NCBI RefSeq assembly: GCF_003932845.1
Contig: NZ_RQZH01000005.1
Span: 35,865-99,864 of the forward strand
DNA length: 64,000 nucleotides
Direction: 5' to 3'
Origin: Prevotella sp. OH937_COT-195
Lineage (GTDB): Bacteria > Bacteroidota > Bacteroidia > Bacteroidales > Bacteroidaceae
Positions 1-8,720 of this stretch are shown piece by piece. The notes beneath the pieces were generated by a model. It did no database searches, was not told the DNA's origin, and was given only the letters and a program-made list of their open reading frames with translations. Positions within the stretch are counted from its first letter, which is position 1. Each line of letters starts with the position of its first letter. The position numbers and the translations under genes were made by a program.

Positions 1-422
1 CGGAACTTGGTACGATGAGGGTTACTCAACAAATTGACGCATTGGAAATAATGGGAGTGAACTCGGCAAGTTACCTTATCCTTCCCAAAATATTCGGAAT
101 GGTAACAATGATGCCGCTGCTCGTTATTTTCTCGTCGGCACTCGGAATAGTCGGCGCATACGCCACGGCATACATCGGTCATGTGCTTCCTCCCGACGAC
201 CTCACACTCGGTTTGCAGCACGATTTCAACCAATGGTTCGTGTGGATGAGTATAGTGAAGAGTCTGTTCTTCGCTTTCATAATAAGCAGTGTGTCCTCTT
301 ATTGCGGATATTCTGTCGAAGGAGGCTCGGTGGAGGTTGGCAAGGCATCTACCACTGCGGTGGTGAGCAGTTCGGTATTAATACTGTTCTCCGACGTTTT
401 CCTGACACAACTGTTGTCGTGA
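1..422 (+). CDS. mlaE: MlaE-family lipid ABC transporter permease (5' truncated)
   Basis: This is the C-terminal part of an MlaE/YrbE-type permease, the inner-membrane subunit of the ABC system that moves phospholipids between inner and outer membranes. The frame is open from the window edge: the codons before the first ATG (position 15) read ELGT, and ELGTMRVTQQIDALEIMG is the conserved cytoplasmic loop of the family, so ATG 15 is internal and the true start lies outside the window. Three hydrophobic stretches follow, then the family's usual ending after VGKASTTAVVSSS. The ATPase gene begins 60 bp downstream on the same strand, the normal pairing. The MCE-domain partner is not visible here. 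Confidence 0.93.
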   Translation, partial: ELGTMRVTQQIDALEIMGVNSASYLILPKIFGMVTMMPLLVIFSSALGIVGAYATAYIGHVLPPDDLTLGLQHDFNQWFVWMSIVKSLFFAFIISSVSSYCGYSVEGGSVEVGKASTTAVVSSSVLILFSDVFLTQLLS

Positions 423-482
423 AAGAGTTCCTCTTGCGGGAGTAAAAAGGGTTAACTTTAATGAGTTAATGAGTTAAAAAGA

Positions 483-1256
483 ATGATTGAAATAAAGAAT
501 CTATACAAGTCTTTCGGCGACAAGGAGGTGTTGAAAGACATAAACGCCAAATTCGAGAACGGCAAGACAAACCTTATCATAGGTCAGAGCGGGTCGGGAA
601 AGACTGTGCTGATGAAGAATATCGTGGGGTTGCTCGAACCGACATCGGGCAAAGTGCTCTACGACGGTCGCGATTTCGTGGCAATGTCGAAACGAGACAA
701 GGTGATGCTGCGACGCGAGATGGGCATGATTTTCCAAAATGCAGCACTGTTCGACTCGATGCCGGTAATAGAGAACGTTATGTTCCCGTTAGACATGTTC
801 TCGAACATGACGCTGAGAGAACGCAAGAAACGCGCACAGGAATGTCTCGACCGCGTGAACCTTCTCGATGCGCAGAATAAATTCCCCGGCGAACTTTCGG
901 GCGGAATGCAGAAACGGGTGGCGATTGCAAGAGCCATAGCACTGAACCCGAAATACTTGTTCTGCGACGAGCCTAACTCGGGACTCGATCCCAAAACGAG
1001 CCTCGTTATCGACGAATTGCTGCACGGCATAACACAGGAATATGACACAACGACCATTATCAACACACACGACATGAACTCGGTAATGGGCATAGGTGAG
1101 AGAATTATCTTTATATACAAAGGCACGCCGGCATGGACGGGCGGCAAAGATGAGATAATGACATCGGACAACAAGAAACTTAACGATTTCATATTCGCCT
1201 CCGACTTGTTCAAAAAAGTGAAGAAGGAGGGGATGAAAGAGATACGCAACAAGTAA
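483..1256 (+). CDS. mlaF: MlaF-family ABC transporter ATP-binding protein
   Basis: This is the ATPase subunit that pairs with the MlaE permease upstream for retrograde or anterograde phospholipid transport at the inner membrane. The 257-residue protein has a Walker A motif GQSGSGKT near residue 36, a Q-loop (GMIFQNAALFDS), the ABC signature LSGGMQKRVAIARA, a Walker B LFCDEPNSGLDP and the H-loop NTHDM. The signature variant LSGGM and the Mla-type GLDP context fit MlaF better than importer ATPases. It lies 60 bp after mlaE and probably shares its transcript. Nothing is unusual in length or motifs. Confidence 0.95.
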   Translation: MIEIKNLYKSFGDKEVLKDINAKFENGKTNLIIGQSGSGKTVLMKNIVGLLEPTSGKVLYDGRDFVAMSKRDKVMLRREMGMIFQNAALFDSMPVIENVMFPLDMFSNMTLRERKKRAQECLDRVNLLDAQNKFPGELSGGMQKRVAIARAIALNPKYLFCDEPNSGLDPKTSLVIDELLHGITQEYDTTTIINTHDMNSVMGIGERIIFIYKGTPAWTGGKDEIMTSDNKKLNDFIFASDLFKKVKKEGMKEIRNK

Positions 1257-1271
1257 CGACAGACAAACGTT

Positions 1272-1670
1272 TTACCGTATATACCACCGCCCGTCGCGCT
1301 CTATCATCGGCACAACGACATTCTCGCAAGTGCTGTCGGCATAACACATCTGCAGGATTACCTCCGCCGTGGGCAACAGACTGTCAAGCCGGCAGCCGGA
1401 AATCTTTACTGCCACCCAGCCTCCGTTGAGTTTCTTTTGTTTCTCGGCGAACATCCTTGCGTTCTGCACGAGTTGCCGGCGGTAAGTAGGAGGCAGACTG
1501 TCGGGATAGTTGAGGGCATCTACATATCCGTCATAGTTCCCTTCGATGAGCCGTTCGTAATACCCCTTTGCAAAAACCGTCGCCGCATTCTTTTCTTTTT
1601 CGGCATCGTTTCCACATCCCGTAACGGCAACCGCCACGGCAAGCATCACGACATATATCAGTTTACGCAT
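1272..1670 (-). CDS. Small lipoprotein, NTF2/DUF4878-like
   Basis: The 132-residue protein starts with a lipoprotein signal peptide (MRKLIYVVMLAVAVAVTGC), so the mature protein should be anchored through the cysteine at residue 19. The rest (FAKGYYERLIEGNYDGYVDAL ... ERDGRWYIR) resembles the NTF2-like DUF4878 fold seen in many Bacteroidetes lipoproteins, with a helical start and a terminal GRWYI strand. That assignment is by eye. The gene ends 16 bp from the convergent mlaF stop and starts 13 bp after the der stop, so it is probably the last gene of the era-der transcript. No function can be stated. Confidence 0.8.
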   Translation of the reverse strand: MRKLIYVVMLAVAVAVTGCGNDAEKEKNAATVFAKGYYERLIEGNYDGYVDALNYPDSLPPTYRRQLVQNARMFAEKQKKLNGGWVAVKISGCRLDSLLPTAEVILQMCYADSTCENVVVPMIERDGRWYIR

Positions 1671-1683
1671 AGCCCGCGGAATA

Positions 1684-3000
1684 TTATTTCTGTCGTATGA
1701 AAATGTTTATCGGTGACCCGGTCAGCGTCCAGTTCTCGCGAATTTTGTTTTCGAGAAAACGCTTGTAAGGCTCCTTGATGTACTGCGGGAGATTGGCATA
1801 GAATACGAAACTCGGTATCTGCATGTCCGGTATCTGCGCACAATATTTTATCTTGATATACTTTCCCTTTATCGATGGCGGCGGTGTAGCCTCGATAAGC
1901 GGAAGCATTACCTCGTTGAGTTTGGTTGTACCGATTTTCAGTTTGCGGTTGAGGAATACCTCCTTAGACGTTTCGAGCACTTTGAATATGCGCTGCTTTG
2001 TGAGTGCCGATGCAAAGATAATTGGGAAATCGGTAAACGGTGCCATGCGGTCGCGTATTGCATAGCGGAATGTATCGATGGCTTTCTGACTCTTGTCTTG
2101 CACGAGATCCCACTTGTTGACAACCACCACGAGCGATTTGTTGTTCTTCTGTATCAGTTGGAATATGTTTATGTCCTGAGTCTCTATGCCTCGCATGGCA
2201 TCAATCATCAATATGCACACGTCGCTGTTCTCTATCGAACGTATCGAACGCATCACGCTGTAAAATTCGAGATCTTCGGTAACTTTGTTCTTTCGGCGTA
2301 TTCCGGCAGTGTCAACGAGATAGAAGTCAAAACCAAACTTGTCGTATTTCGTGTATATGCTGTCGCGAGTGGTGCCTGCGATGTCTGTCACGATGTGACG
2401 GTCTTCGCCTATGAATGCGTTTATAAGACTGCTTTTTCCCACATTGGGACGCCCCACTACGGCAAAGCGCGGGGTGTCGTCGATGAAGTCGTCTTCGTCC
2501 TTCGCAGCCGGCAGTTTCTCGAGAACGAGATCGAGCAGGTCACCCGTTCCTCCGCCGGAAATTGCACTCACGCATTGCGGTTCGCCCAGTCCGAGTTTGT
2601 AGAACTCCATGGCATCGAACAACTGTGTACTGTTATCCACCTTGTTTGCCACGAGTATAACGGGCAGTTTCGTGCGACGGAGTATCTTTGCCACATCCTC
2701 GTCCCAATCGGTAAGTCCGTTTTCGGTATCCACTATGAATAGTAACAGGTCGGCTTCTTCTGTGGCAACCGTTACCTGTCTGCGTATTTGTTCCTCAAAT
2801 ATGTCATCGCTGTTTACCACCCAGCCCCCTGTGTCTACCAACGAAAACTCTTTGCCACACCATTCGCATTTGCCGTATTGGCGGTCGCGGGTGGTGCCTG
2901 CCTCATTGCTTACTATTGCGCGGCGACTCTTTGTGAGCCTGTTGAAAAGTGTTGATTTCCCGACATTGGGTCTTCCGACTATCGCTACTAAATTTCCCAT
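1684..3000 (-). CDS. der: Ribosome biogenesis GTPase Der (EngA)
   Basis: Der has two tandem GTPase domains and a KH-like domain and helps mature the 50S subunit. Both G1 motifs are present: GRPNVGKST near residue 8 and GRPNVGKSS near residue 183. Each is followed by its G3 (DTGG, DTAG) and G4 (NKVD, NKWD) motifs. The C-terminal third ([11 protein letters not shown] ... [13 protein letters not shown]) is the KH-like domain. The length of 438 residues is normal. It lies 50 bp downstream of era on the same strand, a common Bacteroidales pairing that puts two ribosome-assembly GTPases on one transcript. Confidence 0.97.
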   Translation of the reverse strand: MGNLVAIVGRPNVGKSTLFNRLTKSRRAIVSNEAGTTRDRQYGKCEWCGKEFSLVDTGGWVVNSDDIFEEQIRRQVTVATEEADLLLFIVDTENGLTDWDEDVAKILRRTKLPVILVANKVDNSTQLFDAMEFYKLGLGEPQCVSAISGGGTGDLLDLVLEKLPAAKDEDDFIDDTPRFAVVGRPNVGKSSLINAFIGEDRHIVTDIAGTTRDSIYTKYDKFGFDFYLVDTAGIRRKNKVTEDLEFYSVMRSIRSIENSDVCILMIDAMRGIETQDINIFQLIQKNNKSLVVVVNKWDLVQDKSQKAIDTFRYAIRDRMAPFTDFPIIFASALTKQRIFKVLETSKEVFLNRKLKIGTTKLNEVMLPLIEATPPPSIKGKYIKIKYCAQIPDMQIPSFVFYANLPQYIKEPYKRFLENKIRENWTLTGSPINIFIRQK

Positions 3001-3050
3001 GTGTTCTTTCCTTTCTTAAATACCGTATTATAGTGACGGAGAATGCCGCA

Positions 3051-4028
3051 CTACCCGGGATTATATCCAAAATTATCCAGTTCTCTCTTTGACGAACGCC
3101 AGTCTTTATCCACTTTGACAAAACATTCCAAATAGATGTCCTTGCCGAAGAAACGTTCGAGCGACCTTCGTGCTTCGGTTGCCATCTTCTTCAGAGCCAC
3201 ACCTTTATGCCCTATAATGATGCCTTTCTGCGATTCGCGTTCAACATAGATCACTGCATTGATGTGTATTATCTTCTCGTTTTCTTTGAAACCTTCAACT
3301 CCCACTTCCACAGAATATGGTATCTCCTTGTCGTAGTATAACAGTATTTTCTCGCGTATTATCTCGCTTACGAAGAAACGTGCCGGTTTGTCAGTGAGTT
3401 GGTCTTTGTCGAAAAATGCGGGACTTTCGGGCAACAGTTCTTTGACACGCCTGAGCAGCATGTCTGTACCGAACTTGTTCTTTGCCGATATTGGCAGTAT
3501 CTCTGCATTGGGCAATAGTTTGTGCCACCGCTCAACGATGTCGCCGAGTTGGGCATTAATCAGCGAACGACGGGCAGCGCCGGCACCGGAAGTCTTTTTC
3601 GATGTGTTTTCGTCAAGCCATTTCATTTTTTTACTTTCCGGCAAATCATCGCCACCCAATGCGTCAATCTTGTTTATCAACAATATGACAGGGATGTTCA
3701 TCTTCTGCACTTTCTCGAGAAAATCCATGTTCTTCTCCGGATTTTCCACCACATCGGTAACATACAGCAGTACATCGGCATCGGCAAGGGCACCCTCTGA
3801 GAATGCCAACATTGACTCCTGCAACTTGTAGTTGGGCTTTAACACACCCGGTGTGTCGCTGAACACTATCTGCATATCGTCAGTGTTGACTATGCCCATG
3901 ATGCGGTGACGAGTGGTCTGTGCCTTGAAAGTGGCAATGGAGATGCGCTCGCCCACGAGTTGGTTCATCAACGTTGACTTTCCAACGTTGGGATTTCCTA
4001 CTATGTTTACGAATCCTGCCTTGTGCAT
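3051..4028 (-). CDS. era: GTPase Era, with an extra internal segment
   Basis: Era is a GTPase with a KH domain that binds the 3' end of 16S rRNA and supports 30S maturation. Visible motifs are G1 GNPNVGKST (residues 11-19), G3 DTPG (58-61), G4 NKID (119-122) and the KH loop GIIIGHKGVALKK. The length, 325 residues, exceeds the usual 290-300 because about 30 residues (roughly 123-155: lysine-rich, then SGAGAARRS) are inserted between NKID and the helix that normally follows at once. The insert keeps the frame and leaves all motifs intact. der follows 50 bp downstream. A hairpin separates era from fabH. Confidence 0.96.
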   Translation of the reverse strand: MHKAGFVNIVGNPNVGKSTLMNQLVGERISIATFKAQTTRHRIMGIVNTDDMQIVFSDTPGVLKPNYKLQESMLAFSEGALADADVLLYVTDVVENPEKNMDFLEKVQKMNIPVILLINKIDALGGDDLPESKKMKWLDENTSKKTSGAGAARRSLINAQLGDIVERWHKLLPNAEILPISAKNKFGTDMLLRRVKELLPESPAFFDKDQLTDKPARFFVSEIIREKILLYYDKEIPYSVEVGVEGFKENEKIIHINAVIYVERESQKGIIIGHKGVALKKMATEARRSLERFFGKDIYLECFVKVDKDWRSSKRELDNFGYNPG

Positions 4029-4061
4029 ATTGTTGTATTTTATATCGTTGTTCTAATCTAA

Positions 4062-4101
4062 AAAGACGCATCTTATTATGTTATTAATAGGACGCGTCTT
4101 T
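4062..4101 (-). terminator. Hairpin terminator between fabH and era
   Basis: Inverted arms AAAGACGC (4062-4069) and GCGTCTTT (4094-4101) flank a 24-nt loop. Read on the minus strand, the hairpin follows the fabH stop and is trailed by a T-run, as expected of an intrinsic terminator. It would separate the yceD-rpmF-fabH transcript from era-der. Confidence 0.6.
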
Positions 4102-4136
4102 CTTTTGGGAGTATAAAATCCTAATCGGTGATTATG

Positions 4137-5153
4137 TCATTTTGATGCTTCTGCCGAGCCGTCGTATGCCCATTTGTAATAGGCTGCGCCATGAACGAAT
4201 CCCGCACCGAAAGCCGTGAGAATGAGATTGTCGCCTTTCTTAAGTTGTTTCTCATACTCCCATAGTGCAAGTGGAATTGTGGCAGCACTGGTATTTCCGA
4301 AATGTTCGATATTTACCATTACTTTTTCCATTGGCATCTCAAGACGCTTTGCAACTGCTTCGATGATGCGAATGTTTGCCTGATGTGGCACCACGAAACG
4401 GATGTTTTCTTTGTTGAGATCGTTGCGTTCGGCTATCAAGGCACAGTCGTCGCTCATGTTTGTCACTGCATAGCGGAACACCGTGCGCCCTTCTTGGTAC
4501 AAATAGTGAAGGCGGTGATCCACGGTAAAGTGACTCGGAGGACAAACCGAACCGCCTGCTTTAAGGTGAAGGAACGGTAATCCCTTGCCGTCGGCACGGA
4601 AATAAGAATCTATCAAACCGATGTTCTCTTCTTCCGTGGCTTCTACAAGCACGGCTGCGGCACCGTCTCCGAAAAGAGCACATGTCTGCCTGTCTTTGTA
4701 ATCGACAACCGATGACATTTTATCGGCTCCTATGACGATGATTTTCTTGTAGCGACCGCTCTGTATCATTGACGCGGCGGTGTCAAGAGAATATAGGAAA
4801 CCGCAACATGCAGCCCAGGAGTCGAATGCAAAAGCATTCTTCAATCCAAGTTTCCCAAGAACGATCGATGCCGTCGAAGGGAACGTATAATCGGCTGTCG
4901 AGGTGGTAAGTATCAAGGCATCGATGGTGTCCGGATCGACTCCCGTCTTATTAAGCAACTGCTTTGCAGCCTTGCGAGCCATGTAACTCGTACCCAATCC
5001 TTCCTCGTTGAGTATACGGCGTTCCTTTATACCGACACGCGACATAATCCACTCGTCATTGGTTTCGACCATTCTCGACAACTCCCCGTTGTCGAGGACA
5101 TAGTCGGGGACGTATCCGCCAATTCCGGTAATTACTGCGTTTATCTTTCCCAT
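4137..5153 (-). CDS. fabH: Beta-ketoacyl-ACP synthase III (FabH)
   Basis: FabH condenses acyl-CoA with malonyl-ACP to start fatty-acid synthesis. The catalytic triad is readable: Cys in AACCGF (C116), His in VPHQAN and Asn in FGNTSA. The glycine-rich C-terminal FGAGF motif is also present. At 338 residues it has the family's usual length. It starts 1 bp after the rpmF stop, in the widespread yceD-rpmF-fabH arrangement, and a hairpin follows its stop. Other KAS III-like enzymes are possible in principle, but this operon position supports FabH. Confidence 0.96.
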   Translation of the reverse strand: MGKINAVITGIGGYVPDYVLDNGELSRMVETNDEWIMSRVGIKERRILNEEGLGTSYMARKAAKQLLNKTGVDPDTIDALILTTSTADYTFPSTASIVLGKLGLKNAFAFDSWAACCGFLYSLDTAASMIQSGRYKKIIVIGADKMSSVVDYKDRQTCALFGDGAAAVLVEATEEENIGLIDSYFRADGKGLPFLHLKAGGSVCPPSHFTVDHRLHYLYQEGRTVFRYAVTNMSDDCALIAERNDLNKENIRFVVPHQANIRIIEAVAKRLEMPMEKVMVNIEHFGNTSAATIPLALWEYEKQLKKGDNLILTAFGAGFVHGAAYYKWAYDGSAEASK

Positions 5154-5154
5154 T

Positions 5155-5343
5155 TTATTCTGTTGCTTCGTCCATAACGATGGCTATCTTGCCACGGTAG
5201 TAGCCACAAGAGGGGCATACTGTGTGATAAATGTGGAAAGAGGCGCAGTTGGGGCATTTTGCCAGCGTGGGGACAACTGCCTTGTCGTGAGTTCTTCTTT
5301 TAAGTGTGCGAGTCTTTGACTGCCTTCTTTTAGGATGTGCCAT
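5155..5343 (-). CDS. rpmF: 50S ribosomal protein L32
   Basis: The 62-residue basic protein begins MAHPKRRQSKTRTLKRRTHD, the typical L32 N-terminus. It carries a zinc-ribbon with CPNC and CPSC pairs separated by about ten residues. L32 is a component of the large ribosomal subunit. It lies between yceD (25 bp upstream) and fabH (1 bp downstream), the classic cluster that links ribosome and fatty-acid synthesis. It retains all four cysteines, so it is the zinc-binding (C+) form. Confidence 0.97.
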   Translation of the reverse strand: MAHPKRRQSKTRTLKRRTHDKAVVPTLAKCPNCASFHIYHTVCPSCGYYRGKIAIVMDEATE

Positions 5344-5368
5344 AATCTTTTAATATTTTATTTAATGT

Positions 5369-5890
5369 TTAATCTTTTAATTTCAACAATTCGCTCCAAC
5401 GGGAATCTATCTCTACGCCGGACTCTCCGTCACTGCTTCTGTCGGATGACAATTCTTCCAAAACATTCGCCATGACAGGGTTGCACTTGCCGGGTGCATG
5501 CACATGTCTTATGGGCATTGCCAGTGTGATAAACTCATAGACGAGCCACGACATATCGAGTATTCCTTCTTTCTCTTCAACAGTCACGACATCGTCTTCC
5601 ATAGTTTCTTCGCTTCCGTACTTTACAACGAGATGGTTTTCTGCCTTTATTGGCAGTTCCATGCGCTCCAAGCACAAGTCGCATGCAACGTCAACAACAC
5701 CGTAGACTTTTGACACGAGGTCGAAAAAACCGCTCATCTTACGGACAGACAGCGACACGTGCAAACGACCGCCATTCACTTCCCGACTGTCCACAGCCTC
5801 GAAAAAAGCATCATCAAGGTCGCTTTCGAAGACGTTCACGCCTTCATGCACCCTCTTCAAATCTATCCTAAGAGTCTCTAAGACATTCAT
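5369..5890 (-). CDS. yceD: DUF177 / YceD-family protein
   Basis: The 173-residue protein belongs to the YceD/DUF177 family, linked elsewhere to 23S rRNA accumulation. It has the family's two-cysteine motif VACDLCLERMELPI (CxxC, about residues 86-89) and an acidic middle. The C-terminal region has the Bacteroidetes form VYEFITLAMPIRHVHAPGKC. It is the first gene of the yceD-rpmF-fabH unit. A promoter-like TATCTTTG lies 42-49 bp upstream of the start. The molecular role of the family is not settled. Confidence 0.9.
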   Translation of the reverse strand: MNVLETLRIDLKRVHEGVNVFESDLDDAFFEAVDSREVNGGRLHVSLSVRKMSGFFDLVSKVYGVVDVACDLCLERMELPIKAENHLVVKYGSEETMEDDVVTVEEKEGILDMSWLVYEFITLAMPIRHVHAPGKCNPVMANVLEELSSDRSSDGESGVEIDSRWSELLKLKD

Positions 5891-5931
5891 TTACGTTGCC
5901 GTATGCCATTTTATTGGCACACTTCGGGCTG

Positions 5932-5962
5932 CAAAGATACAATTTTTTTTTTATTTAGAAAC
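5932..5962 (-). promoter_or_regulatory. Promoter of the yceD-rpmF-fabH unit
   Basis: On the minus strand a -7 element TATCTTTG (complement of 5932-5939) matches the Bacteroidetes consensus TAnnTTTG. A weaker -33 match (TTTC, complement of 5958-5961) lies 18 bp upstream. The region between this and the mutS2 promoter is extremely AT-rich and forms a shared divergent control region. Confidence 0.55.
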
Positions 5963-6004
5963 CTTTATCTTTGTTTTTTTGTTCTTTTATTCATTTTTTC
6001 CGAT

Positions 6005-6036
6005 TTTGTTTTTTTAATAAAATAGTAGTACCTTTG
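6005..6036 (+). promoter_or_regulatory. mutS2 promoter with very short leader
   Basis: TTTG (6005-6008), a 20-bp spacer and TACCTTTG (6029-6036) match the Bacteroidetes housekeeping promoter. The ATG of mutS2 begins at 6041, only 4 nt after the -7 element. The transcript should therefore start at or next to the start codon, giving a leaderless or nearly leaderless mRNA. Confidence 0.7.
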
Positions 6037-6040
6037 CAGC

Positions 6041-8629
6041 ATGATTTACCCTAACACTTTTGAAAGAAAGATAGGTTTCAGCGAGATAAGGACACTGCTG
6101 AAAGAACACTGCATAAGTCAACTTGGCAAGGAACAGGTTGACAGCATGACATTTTCATGCGATTCGGAGGTAATCAGCCAACGCTTGCAACAAGTAAGAG
6201 AATTTCGCAGACTGCAACAAGAAACAGAGAATTTCCCTTTGCAGTATTTCTTCGACATGAGACAACAAGTGGCACGCCTAAGACTTGAAGGTACGCATCT
6301 GGAAGAGGAGGAACTGTTCGACCTGAAACGCTCACTCGACACCATTTGTCTCATCGTGAAATTCTTGCGAAAGGCAGAAGATGACGATAACAAAGGAACA
6401 AAGACATACCCCTACCCTGCGCTGAAAATGCTTACAGACGGCATCGAGACATTCCCGCAATTAGTGCAGAAGACGGACACCATACTTGACAAATACGGAC
6501 ACATACGCGACAATGCCTCGCCACATCTGGCACAAATACGAAACGAATTGGCACGCACGGAGGGCAGCATCTCTCGTTCTCTCAACAACATACTGCGACA
6601 GGCACAAATTGACGGACTTGTGGAAAAAGATGTTGCACCGACACTGCGTGACGGCCGACTCGTGATACCGGTGGCACCGGCAATGAAACGTAAAATACGC
6701 GGAATAGTACACGATGAGTCTGCATCAGGAAAAACCGTGTTCGTGGAACCTGCCGAGGTGGTAGAGGCTAACAACCGAATACGGGAACTGTTGGCCGACG
6801 AACGCCGCGAGATAATACGCATACTTACCGAGTTTGCCGCCGAGATACGGCCGCATGTCAAACCCATAATGGCTTCATACAGACTGCTCGCCCAAACAGA
6901 TTTCATACGCTCGAAAGCTCTTTTTACCGAAGAAACGCAAGGAGTGGAACCGGAGATAAGTCCTTCGCCGATGATGGATTTCATACGTGCCATCCACCCC
7001 ATTCTGCAAAAATCATTGGCAAAGCAGGAGAAAGCCGTCGTACCACTCGACATCATGCTAACTCTTGATAAGCGCATTCTGTTAATATCCGGTCCGAACG
7101 CCGGCGGCAAGTCGGTATGTCTTAAAACCGCCGGATTGCTGCAATACATGTTGCAATGCGGAATATCGATACCCGTATCGGAGCGCAGCAAGGCAGGCGT
7201 TTTCGAGAACATACTCATAGACATTGGCGACGAACAGAGTATAGAAAACGACTTGAGTACATATTCAAGCCATCTTATGAACATGAAGTACATGATGCGT
7301 GCCGCCAACGAACGCACACTTATACTGATAGACGAGTTCGGGACGGGAACAGAGCCACAGATAGGCGGAGCGATAGCAGAGAGCGTACTGCTGCAGTTCT
7401 GCAAGAAAAAGGCATGGGGAGTGATAACCACACACTACCAAAACCTGAAACTCTTTGCCGACAGTCATCACGGGGTGACAAACGGAGCGATGCTCTACGA
7501 CCGCAACGAGATGCGACCGCTTTTTCAGTTGCAGACCGGACAGCCCGGTTCTTCGTTCGCCATAGAAATTGCACGCAAGACCGGTCTGCCAGAGGAGGTA
7601 ATCGCATACGCAGAGAAAATTGTTGGCTCCGACTATATACAGAGCGACAAATATCTTCAGGACATTGTACGCGACAAACGATACTGGGAAGGCAAACGGC
7701 AGAACATTCACCTGCATGAGAAACAGATGCAGCAAACCATTGCTCGTTACGAAGAAGAACTGCAAGAGGTTGACAAGGAGCGGAAAGAAATATTAAGACG
7801 AGCACGGGTTCAAGCCGAAGAACTGATAAAAGATGCCAACCGCCGAATAGAGAACACCATAAGAGAAATAAAGGAAGCACAGGCAGAACGAGAGGCAACG
7901 AAACGTGCACGCGAGGAACTGCAAGCGTACAAAGAAGAGGTTGGAGAGATTGATACCACCGCCAACGATGAAATGATAGAACGCAAGATGAAACAAATTC
8001 TTGCTAGAAAGGAAAGAAAGGAAAAGCGAAAGGCGGAAAAGGCACGCAAAAAAGCAGAGGGCGGCGACAGTACGGCAAACAATGATTCAAAACGACAAAC
8101 ACTCGCAGTCGGCAACCAACCTGCCACCGATCGCACATCGCAGTCGGCCGCCACGTTAAACATCGGCGACACCGTAAGGGTAAAGACTCTGGGCGGAATC
8201 GGAAAAGTGACACGGCTGTCCGGCAAGAATGCCACGGTTGTCATAGGAGGCATGAGCAGCAATATAAACATCGGCAAATTGGAGAAAATGCCTGCATCGG
8301 CATTGAAAAAAGATGATTCGCCAAAACAAGTGTTTAACGTGCTAAGCCGCAACACGCGCGAGACAATTGACAACCGCCGCTCCACATTCCACCAAGACCT
8401 TGACATCAGAGGACTGCGTGCAGAAGAGGCACTCGACGTAGTGATGCACTTCATTGACGATGCCATACTGATAGGCATATCAAGAGTGCGCATACTTCAT
8501 GGAACAGGTACCGGAGCACTTCGACAACTCGTAAGGCAATATCTCGGAACCGTACCCAACGTAGAAAAATATCACGACGAGAACATACAGTTCGGAGGCA
8601 CAGGCATAACGGTGGTTGACATAGGCTGA
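6041..8629 (+). CDS. mutS2: Endonuclease MutS2
   Basis: MutS2 is a MutS-family ATPase with a C-terminal Smr domain, linked to suppression of recombination and, in some species, to rescue of collided ribosomes. The 862-residue protein has the MutS core and a Walker A SGPNAGGKS near residue 353, with DEFGTGTEP and TTHY downstream. A long charged coiled-coil follows (about residues 520-680). Then come a KOW-like segment (GDTVRVKTLGGIGKV) and a C-terminal Smr domain (LDIRG ... LHGTGTGALR). The N-terminal mismatch-recognition domain of true MutS is absent, as expected. The gene is monocistronic. Confidence 0.97.
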   Translation: MIYPNTFERKIGFSEIRTLLKEHCISQLGKEQVDSMTFSCDSEVISQRLQQVREFRRLQQETENFPLQYFFDMRQQVARLRLEGTHLEEEELFDLKRSLDTICLIVKFLRKAEDDDNKGTKTYPYPALKMLTDGIETFPQLVQKTDTILDKYGHIRDNASPHLAQIRNELARTEGSISRSLNNILRQAQIDGLVEKDVAPTLRDGRLVIPVAPAMKRKIRGIVHDESASGKTVFVEPAEVVEANNRIRELLADERREIIRILTEFAAEIRPHVKPIMASYRLLAQTDFIRSKALFTEETQGVEPEISPSPMMDFIRAIHPILQKSLAKQEKAVVPLDIMLTLDKRILLISGPNAGGKSVCLKTAGLLQYMLQCGISIPVSERSKAGVFENILIDIGDEQSIENDLSTYSSHLMNMKYMMRAANERTLILIDEFGTGTEPQIGGAIAESVLLQFCKKKAWGVITTHYQNLKLFADSHHGVTNGAMLYDRNEMRPLFQLQTGQPGSSFAIEIARKTGLPEEVIAYAEKIVGSDYIQSDKYLQDIVRDKRYWEGKRQNIHLHEKQMQQTIARYEEELQEVDKERKEILRRARVQAEELIKDANRRIENTIREIKEAQAEREATKRAREELQAYKEEVGEIDTTANDEMIERKMKQILARKERKEKRKAEKARKKAEGGDSTANNDSKRQTLAVGNQPATDRTSQSAATLNIGDTVRVKTLGGIGKVTRLSGKNATVVIGGMSSNINIGKLEKMPASALKKDDSPKQVFNVLSRNTRETIDNRRSTFHQDLDIRGLRAEEALDVVMHFIDDAILIGISRVRILHGTGTGALRQLVRQYLGTVPNVEKYHDENIQFGGTGITVVDIG

Positions 8630-8720
8630 AATTACACAAAGCCCGCTTATCCTAACGTCTTGTTTGTTGTTTTGAACCGCTTCGGGTACAATATATTCTA
8701 TTACAGTTCGTTTATATCGT

